From Chitinophaga filiformis (GTDB lineage: Bacteria > Bacteroidota > Bacteroidia > Chitinophagales > Chitinophagaceae), in NCBI RefSeq assembly GCF_023100805.1, contig NZ_CP095855.1, positions 744,001-808,000 of the forward strand: a DNA stretch of 64,000 nt. The letters run 5' to 3'. The translations under genes and the position numbers were made by a program. Shown here in pieces: positions 46,101 to 55,300 of this stretch (its first letter is position 1; each line of letters starts with the position of its first letter). The notes under the pieces are model-generated. The model saw only the letters and a list, made by a program, of their open reading frames with translations. It had not been told where the DNA came from and ran no database searches.

Positions 46101-46726
46101 TGGCACTGGGTAACTTTAAACAGCTCAACCTCATCATCAAGGGTGACTTTGATGGTTCCGTAGAAGCGCTGAGCGACTCCCTGCAGAAACTGTCTACCGA
46201 AGAGATCGTAGTGAGCGTGGTACACAAGGCCGTAGGTCAGATCACAGAATCCGACGTATTGCTGGCCACCGCATCCGATGCTATTATCGTAGGTTTCCAG
46301 GTGCGTCCTTCTTCTCAGGCATCCAAACTGGCAGAGAAAGAGAACATCGAGATCCGTACTTACTCCATCATTTACGATGCTATCGACGAACTGAAGAGCG
46401 CGATGGAAGGTATGCTGGAGCCGAAGATCGAGAAAAAGGTTGTTGCCAACGTAGAGATCCGCGAAACTTACCGTTTCGACAAAGTAACCGTAGCAGGTTG
46501 CTTCGTACTGGACGGAAAGATTACCCGAAACACCCGTGTAAACCTGGTGCGCGAAGGTATCGTGATCTACACCGGCGAACTGGCCTCTCTGAAACGCTAC
46601 AAAGATGACGTGAAGGAAGTTGCTGCCAATATGGAATGTGGTCTGAGTATCAGAAACTATAGCGACCTTAAAGTGGGCGATATAGTGGAAGGCTTCGAAG
46701 AAGTAGAAGTAAAGAGGACTTTATAA
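43163..46726 (+). CDS. infB: Translation initiation factor IF-2
   Basis: This GTPase places initiator tRNA on the 30S subunit. The IF2N motif [20 protein letters not shown] is at residues 9-28. A very long low-complexity region follows (about 75-590), with a Pro-Lys-Glu repeat (about 114-150) and a Gly-Arg-Asn-rich NRPGG repeat (about 485-540). The G domain begins near 690: [16 protein letters not shown] and NKVD. Domains II, III and IV complete the C terminus. At 1187 residues it is much longer than the approximately 890 of E. coli; the excess is all in the disordered N-terminal half. Confidence 0.97.
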   Translation: MPEVTNNTPRLLAAAKEFNIGKETLIDFLANKGYDMGGFGSPNARLTSQMYAALQSEFQQDKANKRKSDQIALPKGSVLDAMKKKEKEEAEAAAKKKEATPKEEPTPAVAVEAPKPEPKPEPRPEPKAEPKPEPKPEPKPEPKPEPKPVPVAEEKPVVKTEEAPKEPVVAPQQPVAEKTPPVQTQPETPEVIKTDAPRINGPKVVATIDLDALNKPKRPPAPPASFKKPEQEEKPVVAKQPEPTASEKERPKEPVPQPQAQPQPVAQQQPPVEAAKPAQPEAKPQQPVQPVQNVQPVQEVKTTAPAAEKPAVPAVEEKQAPAAEKPAAAQEKTKEPAEAKEQTAQKPAAQHMDEVAADIASDQDDNGGTAVIENIQAEKLTGPKVIGKIELPVHSERRDNKGNSNFNRGGGGNNNNADNNRKRKRIIVEKKPEPIQPGDLSKGGNADNRGPGNRGDFNRDNRPGGNRDNTNRPSGPSRPHAAPNRDGRPGGPGGNRPGGQQHGGGNRPGGGPGGNRPGGQHGGNRPGGNFGNRPGGQGNFNRDRDRDRKPEEKEIDKNEIQNKIKETMAKMTGGGNRGKNTKAKQRREKRHELAEQMANQGAESNKLQVTEFVSVSELANLMDVSFAEVISKCMGLGIMVSINQRLDAEVIELVAGEFGYEVEFIGVDDADEIEEEEVADNEEDLIPRAPIVTIMGHVDHGKTSLLDYIRNANVVSGEAGGITQHIGAYQVVTSSGKKLTFLDTPGHEAFTAMRARGAKVADIAIIVIAADDAIMPQTREAISHSQAAGLPMVFAINKVDKDGANPEKIKEQLAGMNLLVEDWGGKYQSQEISAKSGLNIDVLLEKILLEAELLELKANPNREASGSVIEASLDKGRGYVATLLVQNGTLHQGDTIASGSHFGKIKAMFNERGQRVDSAGPSAPVQVLGLNGAPQAGEKFRMFEDESEAKEIANRRAQIIREQGIRTKKHITLDEIGRRLALGNFKQLNLIIKGDFDGSVEALSDSLQKLSTEEIVVSVVHKAVGQITESDVLLATASDAIIVGFQVRPSSQASKLAEKENIEIRTYSIIYDAIDELKSAMEGMLEPKIEKKVVANVEIRETYRFDKVTVAGCFVLDGKITRNTRVNLVREGIVIYTGELASLKRYKDDVKEVAANMECGLSIRNYSDLKVGDIVEGFEEVEVKRTL
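43502..43612 (+). repeat. Pro-Glu-Pro-Lys coding repeat in infB
   Basis: Imperfect tandem units of about 6-12 bases encode [20 protein letters not shown] and more. Codon choice varies between units, so protein composition rather than recent DNA slippage seems to be kept. Confidence 0.75.
44620..44780 (+). repeat. Gly/Arg/Asn-rich NRPGG coding repeat in infB
   Basis: Variations of GGNRPGG recur about seven times, encoded by repeats such as GGTGGTAACAGACCAGGCGG. The segment is basic and glycine-rich, like RNA-binding RGG tracts. Confidence 0.75.
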
Positions 46727-46752
46727 TATCAGCATAAACTTTTGTTAAAAAG

Positions 46753-46782
46753 ATAAGCCGCCCAATAGCGGCTTATTTTTTA
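46753..46782 (+). terminator. Rho-independent terminator of the infB operon
   Basis: ATAAGCCGC (46753-46761) and GCGGCTTAT (46768-46776) form a 9-bp stem with a 6-base loop and a run of six T. Confidence 0.88.
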
Positions 46783-46787
46783 TTGGC

Positions 46788-46795
46788 TATTTTTG
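46788..46795 (+). promoter_or_regulatory. -7 element of the SurA-like gene
   Basis: TATTTTTG matches TAnnTTTG. It begins 6 bases after the preceding terminator and 29 bases before the ATG at 46817. Confidence 0.5.
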
Positions 46796-46816
46796 AATTT
46801 CACTGCACTTGTTAAC

Positions 46817-48202
46817 ATGAATAAAATTTTTGCACTTTCTGCGGGTACTTTACTTCTTTGTCAGGTAGCCGCAGCCCAGCAGAAAATGGTAGCTGATAAA
46901 ATTGCGGCTATTGTGGGGGATAAAATCATTCTTAGATCGGACATTGAAGGAGAAATGGTCAATCTGCAGCGTTCTACTGTAGACGGCTCCCTGCCTCCCA
47001 ATGCTCCCTGCATGATAATGGAGCAGATCATTGCCCAGAAGGTAATGGTGATGCAGGCAGAAAGAGACAGCTTGCCCGTGAGTGAACAAGATGTGGACGG
47101 CCAGATCGACAACCGTATCCGTTACTTCGAAGACCTGTACGGCAGCCGTGAGAAGATGAAAGAGGTAACAGGATATTCCATTTACCAGCTGCGTGAGCGC
47201 TTCCGTCAGCCTATCAAAGAAGGTCTGCTGGCAAAAGCAATGCAGGACAAGATCACCGGTTCTGTGAAAGTGACGCCTTCTGAGGTAAAAAAGTATTTCG
47301 ACGCCATTCCTAAAGATAGTCTCCAATTCTACGAATCCGAACTGGAGATTGGCCAGATCGTAATATTGCCAAAGGCAACCAAAGAAATGGACCAGTATGC
47401 GATAGACCGCCTGCTGGAGTTCAAGAAACAGGTGCAGGACAAAACAAGTGACTTCGGACGTCTGGCAATACTTTATTCAGAAGATCCGGGCGCCAAAGAG
47501 AATAAAGGAGTATACATCCTGAACAGGAACGACAAACAATGGGATCCCGACTTCCTGGCGGCGTCTTTCCGCCTGAAAGAAAATGAGATCTCCTCACCGA
47601 TAAAAAGCCAGTTCGGTTATCACCTGATCCAATGTATTAAACGCCAGGGAGACAACATTACCGTTCAGCACATCCTGCTGAAACCCAATGTGACCCGTAA
47701 TGATCTGGCAGAAGCGACAAAAAAACTGGACAGTGTCCGCCTGCTCATTCTTGATGGAAAAATGACCTTCGGAGAGGCAGTAGTGAAATATAGTGACCTG
47801 CCGATGGCAAAATTTGACGGTGGTATGTTGCAGAACAGAATGAATGGCAGTACCCTGCTCACTATCGACCAGCTGGACCAGCCTTCCGAAAGAGATATCG
47901 TGCTGTTGCTCGACACCCTGAAGCCAGGGGGCATCTCCAAACCAATGCCTTATGTCGATGACCAGCCAGGTGGCCGTGGCGGTGTGCGCATCGTTTATCT
48001 GAAAACACGCACCAACCCTCACCGGGAAAATATGACCGACGATTATGCCCGTATCCAGCAGCGCACCCTGCAGCTGAAACAACAGGATGCCCGCGACAAA
48101 TGGCTCAGGGAAAAGATCCCGACATATTATATCCATGTGGAAGACGAGTTCAAACAATGTAACCACATCGCCAAGTGGATGGGAAGTATAGCAAAACAAT
48201 AA
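46817..48202 (+). CDS. SurA-like periplasmic peptidyl-prolyl isomerase
   Basis: A chaperone/isomerase for outer-membrane proteins. The start MNKIFALSAGTLLLCQVAAA, a signal peptide, is at ATG 46817; an upstream TTG frame start at 46793 is not convincing. The 461-residue protein has a SurA N-terminal domain (KIAAIVGDKIILRSDIEGEM) followed by two parvulin domains. The first (about 175-280) is well formed (FGRLAILYSEDPGAKENKGV, FGYHLIQC). The second (about 285-395) includes VQHILLKP. It may help assemble the SusC/TolC-type proteins encoded nearby (inference). Confidence 0.92.
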   Translation: MNKIFALSAGTLLLCQVAAAQQKMVADKIAAIVGDKIILRSDIEGEMVNLQRSTVDGSLPPNAPCMIMEQIIAQKVMVMQAERDSLPVSEQDVDGQIDNRIRYFEDLYGSREKMKEVTGYSIYQLRERFRQPIKEGLLAKAMQDKITGSVKVTPSEVKKYFDAIPKDSLQFYESELEIGQIVILPKATKEMDQYAIDRLLEFKKQVQDKTSDFGRLAILYSEDPGAKENKGVYILNRNDKQWDPDFLAASFRLKENEISSPIKSQFGYHLIQCIKRQGDNITVQHILLKPNVTRNDLAEATKKLDSVRLLILDGKMTFGEAVVKYSDLPMAKFDGGMLQNRMNGSTLLTIDQLDQPSERDIVLLLDTLKPGGISKPMPYVDDQPGGRGGVRIVYLKTRTNPHRENMTDDYARIQQRTLQLKQQDARDKWLREKIPTYYIHVEDEFKQCNHIAKWMGSIAKQ

Positions 48203-48222
48203 CACATATAATTCAATAACAG

Positions 48223-48255
48223 TCCCCGGTATAATATATACCGGGGATTGTTGTT
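48223..48255 (+). terminator. Rho-independent terminator of the SurA-like gene
   Basis: TCCCCGGTATA (48223-48233) and TATACCGGGGA (48237-48247) form an 11-bp stem with a 3-base loop, followed by TTGTTGTTT. Confidence 0.78.
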
Positions 48256-48284
48256 TCAGGACCAGCCCGCATTTATCATTCAGC

Positions 48285-48316
48285 GTTGGGCGTTCCGCTT
48301 TTTACACGTAACTTTG
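48285..48316 (+). promoter_or_regulatory. Promoter of the PurF-like gene
   Basis: GTTG at 48285-48288 and TAACTTTG at 48309-48316 are 20 bases apart, matching the Bacteroidota -33/-7 pattern. The ATG at 48337 follows 20 bases later. Confidence 0.65.
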
Positions 48317-48336
48317 CGCCTTCAATTCTAATAGGG

Positions 48337-50184
48337 ATGAGTGATGCCATAAAACATGAATGCGGATTAGCGTTTATCAGACTTAGAAAGCCGTTCTCAT
48401 ATTACCAACAGAAATACGGATCAGTTTTCTACGGCCTCAACAAGTTGTACCTCCTGATGGAGAAACAACATAACCGCGGACAGGACGGAGCAGGTATAGC
48501 CACAGTAAAGTTGAACACAGAACCGGGAGTACCATTCATGCATCGCCTGCGAAGCAGCGCACCGCAAGCCATCGGAGATATCTTTGCCAAGGTCAGAGAC
48601 GAAATAGACGAAATAGAAAAATACCAGCCGGAAATCACCAAATACCCTGGCCTTATGAAAGGCCACATACGTTTTCTCGGAGAGCTGCTGATGGGACACC
48701 TCCGCTACGCCACCCAGGGCAAGAACAACGTAGAACTCTGCCACCCCTTTGTACGTCACAATACCATTCCTGCACGCAACCTCGCCCTCGCCGGTAACTT
48801 TAACCTGGTGAACGTGGATGAACTGTTCAAGTTCGTGAACGTTGAACCCGGAGAAACACACCGTAACAGTGACCTGGCCGCTATGCTGGAAGTACTTCAC
48901 CACTTCCTCAGCAAGGAAGATGAAGAAAGACGTAACGGGCTGGATGTGAAAAATATACTCCAACAGGCATTTTCCATGTTTGACGGAGGTTATCATGTGT
49001 GTGGGCTGATCGGCAGCGGAGACGCCTTTGTAATGCGCGACGCCCACGGTATCCGCCCTTCTTACTATTATGTCAATGAGGATGTCATTGTTGCCGCTTC
49101 TGAACGTGCAGCCATCCGTACAGCGTTCAATGTAGGAGAGAATGAAGTACTGGAGCTGATGCCGGGTAATGCCCTGATCGTGAAGGAAAACGGGGAATAC
49201 AGCGTAGAGCAGATCCTGGCGCCGAAAGAGCGCCGCGCCTGCAGCTTCGAACGTATCTATTTCTCCCGCGGAAACGATGAAAAGATCTATAAAGAACGTA
49301 CTGCTTTAGGCTATAACCTGTCTGAAACCGTATTGAAAAGCATCGACAACGACCTGCGTAATACCATCTTCTCCTTCATCCCTAATACTGCGGAAATTGC
49401 CTTTTACGGCATGCTGAAAGGATTGGAAGACTATCTCAATAAAATAAAGGTAGAGCGCATCGTTTCATGGGGGAAAGACTTTGACGAGGAAAAACTGACG
49501 GAAATGGTGAACCGCCGTATCCGTATAGATAAGATCGCTATCAAAGACGTTAAAATGCGCACCTTCATTACTGCAGACACCAGCCGTAATGAAATGGTAC
49601 AACACGTATATGACATCACCTACGGTACCGTGCGTCCGGGCATAGATACCCTCGTAGTGATAGACGACTCCATTGTACGTGGCACTACGCTCCGTGAAAG
49701 CATTATCAGGATGCTGGACCGTCTGGGACCTAAACGTATCATTGTGGTATCATCGGCTCCACAGATCCGTTACCCTGACTGCTACGGTATAGATATGAGC
49801 AAAATAGGGGATTTTGTGGCCTTTAAGGCGGCAATTGAGCTCCTGAAAGACCATGGCAAGGAACATATCCTGCAGGAAGCCTATGGCCTCTGTATGGAAC
49901 TGCAGCGTACAAATACCCTGCATGCCCAGAACGTAGTGAGAAATATCTATAAGCCATTTACAACAGAAGAGATCTCTGCCAAAATTGCCGAGATCATTAC
50001 ACCGTCCGATATCAGCGCCAAGGTAGATGTTATCTACCAGTCCATTGAAAGCCTGCACCAGGCTTGCCCGAATAACCTCGGAGACTGGTATTTCACGGGT
50101 AACTTCCCAACACCGGGAGGTAACCGCGTAGTGAATAAAGCATTCATGAACTACATGGAAGGTAAAAACGAAAGAGGATACTAA
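48337..50184 (+). CDS. Amidophosphoribosyltransferase-like protein (PurF family, long form)
   Basis: The protein combines an N-terminal glutamine amidotransferase domain with a phosphoribosyltransferase domain. From ATG 48337 (615 residues) it reads MSDAIKHECGLAF. Cys9 would become the catalytic N-terminal Cys after an 8-residue propeptide is removed. Other motifs are QHNRGQDGAGI, MGHLRYATQGK, LAGNFN and the PRPP loop TLVVIDDSIVRGTT (about residue 450). It is about 100 residues longer than E. coli PurF, with inserts around residues 75-115 and 395-430. It probably makes phosphoribosylamine for purines; a diverged role cannot be excluded. Confidence 0.88.
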   Translation: MSDAIKHECGLAFIRLRKPFSYYQQKYGSVFYGLNKLYLLMEKQHNRGQDGAGIATVKLNTEPGVPFMHRLRSSAPQAIGDIFAKVRDEIDEIEKYQPEITKYPGLMKGHIRFLGELLMGHLRYATQGKNNVELCHPFVRHNTIPARNLALAGNFNLVNVDELFKFVNVEPGETHRNSDLAAMLEVLHHFLSKEDEERRNGLDVKNILQQAFSMFDGGYHVCGLIGSGDAFVMRDAHGIRPSYYYVNEDVIVAASERAAIRTAFNVGENEVLELMPGNALIVKENGEYSVEQILAPKERRACSFERIYFSRGNDEKIYKERTALGYNLSETVLKSIDNDLRNTIFSFIPNTAEIAFYGMLKGLEDYLNKIKVERIVSWGKDFDEEKLTEMVNRRIRIDKIAIKDVKMRTFITADTSRNEMVQHVYDITYGTVRPGIDTLVVIDDSIVRGTTLRESIIRMLDRLGPKRIIVVSSAPQIRYPDCYGIDMSKIGDFVAFKAAIELLKDHGKEHILQEAYGLCMELQRTNTLHAQNVVRNIYKPFTTEEISAKIAEIITPSDISAKVDVIYQSIESLHQACPNNLGDWYFTGNFPTPGGNRVVNKAFMNYMEGKNERGY

Positions 50185-50190
50185 AAATAT

Positions 50191-50221
50191 AAAGGGCTCG
50201 TTTCAAACGGGCCCTTTTTTT
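50191..50221 (+). terminator. Rho-independent terminator of the PurF-like gene
   Basis: AAAGGGCTCGTT and AACGGGCCCTTT form a stem around TCA, followed by a run of T. Confidence 0.85.
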
Positions 50222-50389
50222 ATGGCAGCTCCATTATTAAATTTCCTTTAAATCCGCCATTCCCTGGCCGGCAGAGCCCCCTGTATTACACTTACTTTCA
50301 GTAAAATCCGTAAATTAGTTAGTATTAAATAAGAACTAACTCAAACCGCGAACAGCAAATCCCTTTTGCTACATAATAACATTGTTGTT

Positions 50390-50890
50390 ATGAAAACATT
50401 ATTACTCATCCGTCATGCCAAATCGAGCTGGAATGACCCCGACGTGGACGACTTTGACAGGCCTCTCAATAAACGCGGCAAACAGAACGCTCCTGAAATG
50501 GCGCACCGCCTCGCACACCGGGGCATCATGCCAGAGCTGCTTATTGCCAGTCCGGCGAAACGAACCAAAAGTACCGCGCGGCTCATGGCTAAAGAATGGC
50601 ATTATGACAAAGATGCTATCCTGTTGGAGGAAGAATTGTACCTGTGTTATGCCTCTACTTTTCTGAAAGTGATCACGAAGATCGATGACGACATAGACAC
50701 AGTGGCGCTTTTCGCGCACAATCCTGGTATTACAGATTTTGCCAACTATGTAACCCAGGAGATCAGAATTGACAATATTCCCACCTCCGGTGTATTTGCT
50801 GTTCAGGCAAATATCCAGTCATGGAAAGACTTCGACCGGGCGAGGAAGTCCTTCCTTTTCTTTGATTATCCCAAACAGGAAGTTGTCTGA
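50390..50890 (+). CDS. SixA-like histidine phosphatase
   Basis: A 166-residue member of the histidine phosphatase superfamily. The RHG-type motif is LLLIRHAKSSW at the N terminus, followed by PLNKRGKQNAPEMAHRL and a later ALFAHNPGITDFANYV containing the second catalytic His. The start MKTLLLIRHA is at ATG 50390; the in-frame extension to 50366 adds 8 unlikely residues. SixA acts on phosphohistidine of signalling proteins in E. coli; the target here is unknown. Confidence 0.9.
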   Translation: MKTLLLIRHAKSSWNDPDVDDFDRPLNKRGKQNAPEMAHRLAHRGIMPELLIASPAKRTKSTARLMAKEWHYDKDAILLEEELYLCYASTFLKVITKIDDDIDTVALFAHNPGITDFANYVTQEIRIDNIPTSGVFAVQANIQSWKDFDRARKSFLFFDYPKQEVV

Positions 50891-50892
50891 CG

Positions 50893-51693
50893 TTAATCTT
50901 TCGCTATCTTATTGTAAGAGACGGTAATTCCTTTTATGAGTGAGGAACTGAAGCCCTGATGTTCCATCTCGTTAAGGCCGGCAATGGTGCAGCCCTTAGG
51001 AGTGGTCACCTTGTCTATTTCCTCTTCCGGATGGCGATTCTCCTTGATCAGCAGTTGTGCAGCGCCTTTTACGGTTTGTGCTGCGATCAGGTTTGCTGTG
51101 CGGGCATCAAACCCGATCTCAATTCCGCCCTGTATACTGGCCCTGATGAAACGCAGGGCATAGGCAATACCACAGGCGCCCAGCACCGTTGCTGCGTCCA
51201 TCAGTTTTTCGTCAATACTTACTGCTACACCCAGCTGATTGAACATTTCTGTCACATACATTTCCTGCTGCTGAGACACATTCTTATGACAGATACAGGT
51301 CATAGATTCCTGTATGGCAATAGCGGTATTGGGCATGGCACGTACCACCGGCATACCGGCGCCTGCTATCTGTTCCAGGTCGTCAATAGAAACGCCTGTT
51401 ATTACGCTGATCAGGATCTGGCGGGATGGGTCGAATGCACTTTTCACCTGCGATAGCACCTCTCTGACATTATACGGTTTTAATGCCACGACAATGACTT
51501 CAGCGTCCCGTATTGCTGCTTCGTTGTCTGAAATTGTCTGTACTCCTAACGACTGCAGATCATTTAATGAAGCCAGATTACGTTTGGTTACAGTCAGGTC
51601 TGCAGGCGCTGAAAATCCGCTCTTTAGCAGGCCCTGTGCTATCGCTTTCCCCAGGTTGCCACCACCGATGATGGCTATTTTCTTGTTAGACAT
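50893..51693 (-). CDS. proC: Pyrroline-5-carboxylate reductase
   Basis: It catalyses the last step of proline synthesis, reducing pyrroline-5-carboxylate with NAD(P)H. The 266-residue protein starts MSNKKIAIIGGGNLGKAIAQ (dinucleotide-binding GxGxxG). It shows VIVVALKPYNVREVL, VRAMPNTAIAIQESMT and the C-terminal substrate segment VTTPKGCTIAGLNEME. ATG 51693 is preferred to a GTG two codons upstream. It ends only 2 bases from the convergent SixA-like gene. Confidence 0.94.
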   Translation of the reverse strand: MSNKKIAIIGGGNLGKAIAQGLLKSGFSAPADLTVTKRNLASLNDLQSLGVQTISDNEAAIRDAEVIVVALKPYNVREVLSQVKSAFDPSRQILISVITGVSIDDLEQIAGAGMPVVRAMPNTAIAIQESMTCICHKNVSQQQEMYVTEMFNQLGVAVSIDEKLMDAATVLGACGIAYALRFIRASIQGGIEIGFDARTANLIAAQTVKGAAQLLIKENRHPEEEIDKVTTPKGCTIAGLNEMEHQGFSSSLIKGITVSYNKIAKD

Positions 51694-51768
51694 GTTCACT
51701 TATTACTTTAAATCCTTCGGAAGGTAGAACAAAAATTTGTTACTTCGCATCCCTAAATCCAGCGTGCA

Positions 51769-52287
51769 ATGCCGAAAGTATTTTATTGTGTGGTCTCATG
51801 TCTTATCCTATGCCTTTGTACTCAAATAACCAGCGCTGCCAACCCACCGAAGAAAGTAAAAGGGAAAGTGGTACGCATAATGGATGGCGATACATTTGAA
51901 CTGCTGGTGAATAAAACTACTTACAAGATCCGCTTAAGCGCTATTGATGCTCCCGAAAAAGGGCAGGACTTCTATCAGAGAAGTAAACAGGCCCTCGCAG
52001 ATCTGTGCTTCAATAAAACCGTCACAGTGGAACTGCTGCGCAAAGACAGGTATCAACGCTGGATAGGGGATGTATACAGTGCTGATGGCCAGTATGTCAA
52101 TGGCAGAATGATCTCTGACGGTTACGCATGGCATTACACTGAATACTCGAAAAGCGCGCCCCTGGCTGCGGCCCAGGCAACCGCCAAAAGACAGAAACTC
52201 GGATTGTGGTCGCTCTCCAAACCGGAAGCGCCATGGTTGTTCAGAGCAGAGAAACGAAAAGACAAGCCACATCGTAAAGCTGCATAG
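51769..52287 (+). CDS. Secreted thermonuclease-family (SNase-like) nuclease
   Basis: A 172-residue protein with a signal peptide (VFYCVVSCLILCLCTQITSA) and a staphylococcal nuclease domain. It shows VVRIMDGDTFELLV (calcium Asp), YKIRLSAIDAPEK (catalytic Arg and Glu) and RKDRYQRWIGDVY (second catalytic Arg). All the catalytic positions of the family are visible, so it should be an exported DNA/RNA-degrading enzyme. Confidence 0.91.
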   Translation: MPKVFYCVVSCLILCLCTQITSAANPPKKVKGKVVRIMDGDTFELLVNKTTYKIRLSAIDAPEKGQDFYQRSKQALADLCFNKTVTVELLRKDRYQRWIGDVYSADGQYVNGRMISDGYAWHYTEYSKSAPLAAAQATAKRQKLGLWSLSKPEAPWLFRAEKRKDKPHRKAA

Positions 52288-52333
52288 ACCTTTTTACTTA
52301 TATTGCTGATCGCTTCATCGTTTACAATTTTTA

Positions 52334-55300
52334 ATGATTGTTGACCTTCTCTTGCATATGTCAGTGAATAAGATCAATGCACCAACACACCATCTCAGTG
52401 GTCAGGCTTTTTACATGCGCCTGCAGGAAGCGGCCAACAGGCCATCTCCTACAGAAACACTACGACAGATCCGGCAATTGCTGGAACAGCTGTTCCGCTA
52501 TCTTACAAGGGAAGAAACGCGCAGTTTCGGCAACCTGTTTGCCCGTATGCAATTCTTCTTTGATAAATATCCCGTTCCTGCTGCCTTGCAGGAACAACTC
52601 ACTGCCCTCCGCATCCACACACACAAAGCTGTTATTGGCACACTGATAGCAGACAAACCGCTATCACTCATCTGCATACAAACGATGGCCAATGCCATCC
52701 GGCACTTTTGTGAAGTTCCTGTTCCTGCAGTACTTGTGGAGCATTGCCTTCCTGTAGAAGGAAGCATGCTGGCCTATGCGCCCCAGCTTTCAGCAGCATT
52801 AGTGCCACAACTGAAATGCCTGATCACGGATGTCGGTCCTCTGCAGAAAAGATCTGATCAGGCGCCGTATTTCATCCTGGGTTGCCGCAATGACGACCTG
52901 GGAAGCTTCCGGCTGCTGGTCTCCGAAAGTGTGCAGGCACACACCACGCTGTTACAGGCACAATTGCGGGTTTATGACACCGTACATATCCTGCACTGTA
53001 GTAAAACAGAGGAGCCGGGCTTATATGAAGCAGTAACTACCACCAGGATCATCCTGGAACCAGACCTCCTGGTGGATATCAGCGATCTGGCAGAATGTTT
53101 CGGAAGGCAGGGCGCCGGTAAACTGCTTTACCTGGTAAAAAAGCTGGTGCCACAAACACCCGGCCTTGCCGCTTTTAAGGGGAATGTGGTAAACGCCCTG
53201 CTGGACAATGTACTGCGCAATCCTGAGATGGACCTGCGCCAGTCATTCGTTGAAGCGGTGGCAGACAATGTATTGCAGGCCGCTGCTTATGGCCGCGTGG
53301 AACTAAACAACATGTTTGCCGACATTCGCACAAAACACTGGCCTAACCTCTTACAATCCGCTGCGGAATTACATGATCGCCCTGTTAGGATAGAACCCAC
53401 CTTTTTCTCGGCCTTATATGGCCTGCAAGGTCGATTGGACATCCTGGCAGAAGATGATACGGATCCATTGCGAAAAGAGATCTTCGAGCTGAAAAGCGGT
53501 CGTTCTCCTGACTATGGCGCCTGGAAGAATCATGAGATGCAGGTAGTAGGATATAACCTGCTGCTTCAATCCGCGTTTGGCGACGAACGACGGGGCAGCT
53601 CCGCTATTTTATATTCCGCCGCCAGCGATACCCCGCTCCGCAATGTGAGCAGTAACCGGCCGGCAGAAAATGAGTTGCTGGCGCTTCGTAATGAGGTCGT
53701 TTCCCAGCTCCTTCGGCTGGCGGCAGGTGAATATGCTATTCTGGACCAGATCACAACAGCCGCTGCAGAAGGCCTTCCATCTTTCAGCGCGGTACACTTC
53801 AGCGCTTTCGAAGAGGTCTATACGACAGCGTCGCCCTTATTGCGAACCTATTATCAGCAATTCCTGTCCTTTCTGCTCCGCGAATACCTGCTGGCCAAAT
53901 GCGGGATGTATTCGGCGCCAGACCGGGAAGATGATTCCGAAGGCTTCGCGGCCCTCTGGCTACTGTCTGAACAGGAAAAACTGGAGCGTTTTAATATCAT
54001 TCCGGGATTGCAATTCCGCCATTTTGATGCAGAAAGCAGTACGGTGGTTTTCAATATTCAAATCCCGGTCAGCCATAATTTCCGTATTGGCGATACCGCC
54101 ATCATTTACCCCCGCTCTCCGGAGGGCCTGTTCCCCCTGCGGCACCAGGTGCTGAAGGGCAGGATAGATGCCATGGGAAAAGCCAGCCTTACCTTTTCAC
54201 TCAACAACCGGCAGATCACCCACGACTTTTTTGGTCAGCAGCAATTGTGGGTCATCGAACACGATATCTATGAATCCAACTATTGGGTGGCTGCCACGGC
54301 TTTGTTTCATGTACTGGAGCCCCGTTTTGCCCAACGGATGGAATTACTGCTGGGACAGCGGGCGCCTGGCGCCGCGCCGCTGACAGCGCCATGCCCGCCG
54401 ATGTTCAACAGTAATCAGCAGGCTATTTTGCAGGCAGCCCTGGAAGCGCAGGACTATTACCTCATACAGGGGCCTCCCGGCACAGGTAAAACATCAGCAT
54501 TATTAACAGCATTGGTCTCTTCCCTGGTAAACAAGGGCGACCAGACGGTGATTGTTGCTTTTACCAATCGTGCCGTGGAAGAGATCTGCCGGAAGCTGGA
54601 AGATAAGGGCATCCCTCATCTCCGCATGGGTAGCCGTCGTTCCGCTACTGAGCACCAGTTGCGCCGGTTTTGCCTGAGCGGAGATATTGAGGGCGCCGGA
54701 AAGTTTGTCATGAACCAGCGCGTATTCGTAGGTACGGTGGCAACAATGGCTACACGTCTTCACCTGTTGCAGATGCTGGGAGTAAGAATGGATACGCTGA
54801 TAGCGGATGAGGCATCCCAGCTCACCGAGCCGCAGTTACTGGGCCTGCTGATGCCTTTCCGCAAGTTTATCCTGATAGGTGACCAGAACCAGTTACCACC
54901 GGTCGTTGCGCAGGCAGATCAGTTCTGCCACAGCCAGCATCCTTTGCTGATAGCCCAGGGGATTACAGACCTGCGTTGTACTTTGTTTGAACGCCTGATC
55001 CATACATGCAAGGCCATGCAGTGGCATCATGCATGGGGTATGCTGAACACGCATTTCCGAATGCACAATGATATAGCGTCTCTGATCAACCACTACTATG
55101 CCGGACAGCTTTCTGCCGGTAATCCGTTACAATCCCAGCCCTACAATCCCGGCGAGTATACGGCCACCGACAACTGGTCCCATATCCTTTGCCGGGGACG
55201 AACCCTGTTTATCCCCAGCCCACATGAGCCTACTTCCAAGATGCATCGCACGGAGGCACAACAGGTAGTGTCCCTGTTACACCATCTGAGGCAACGGTAT

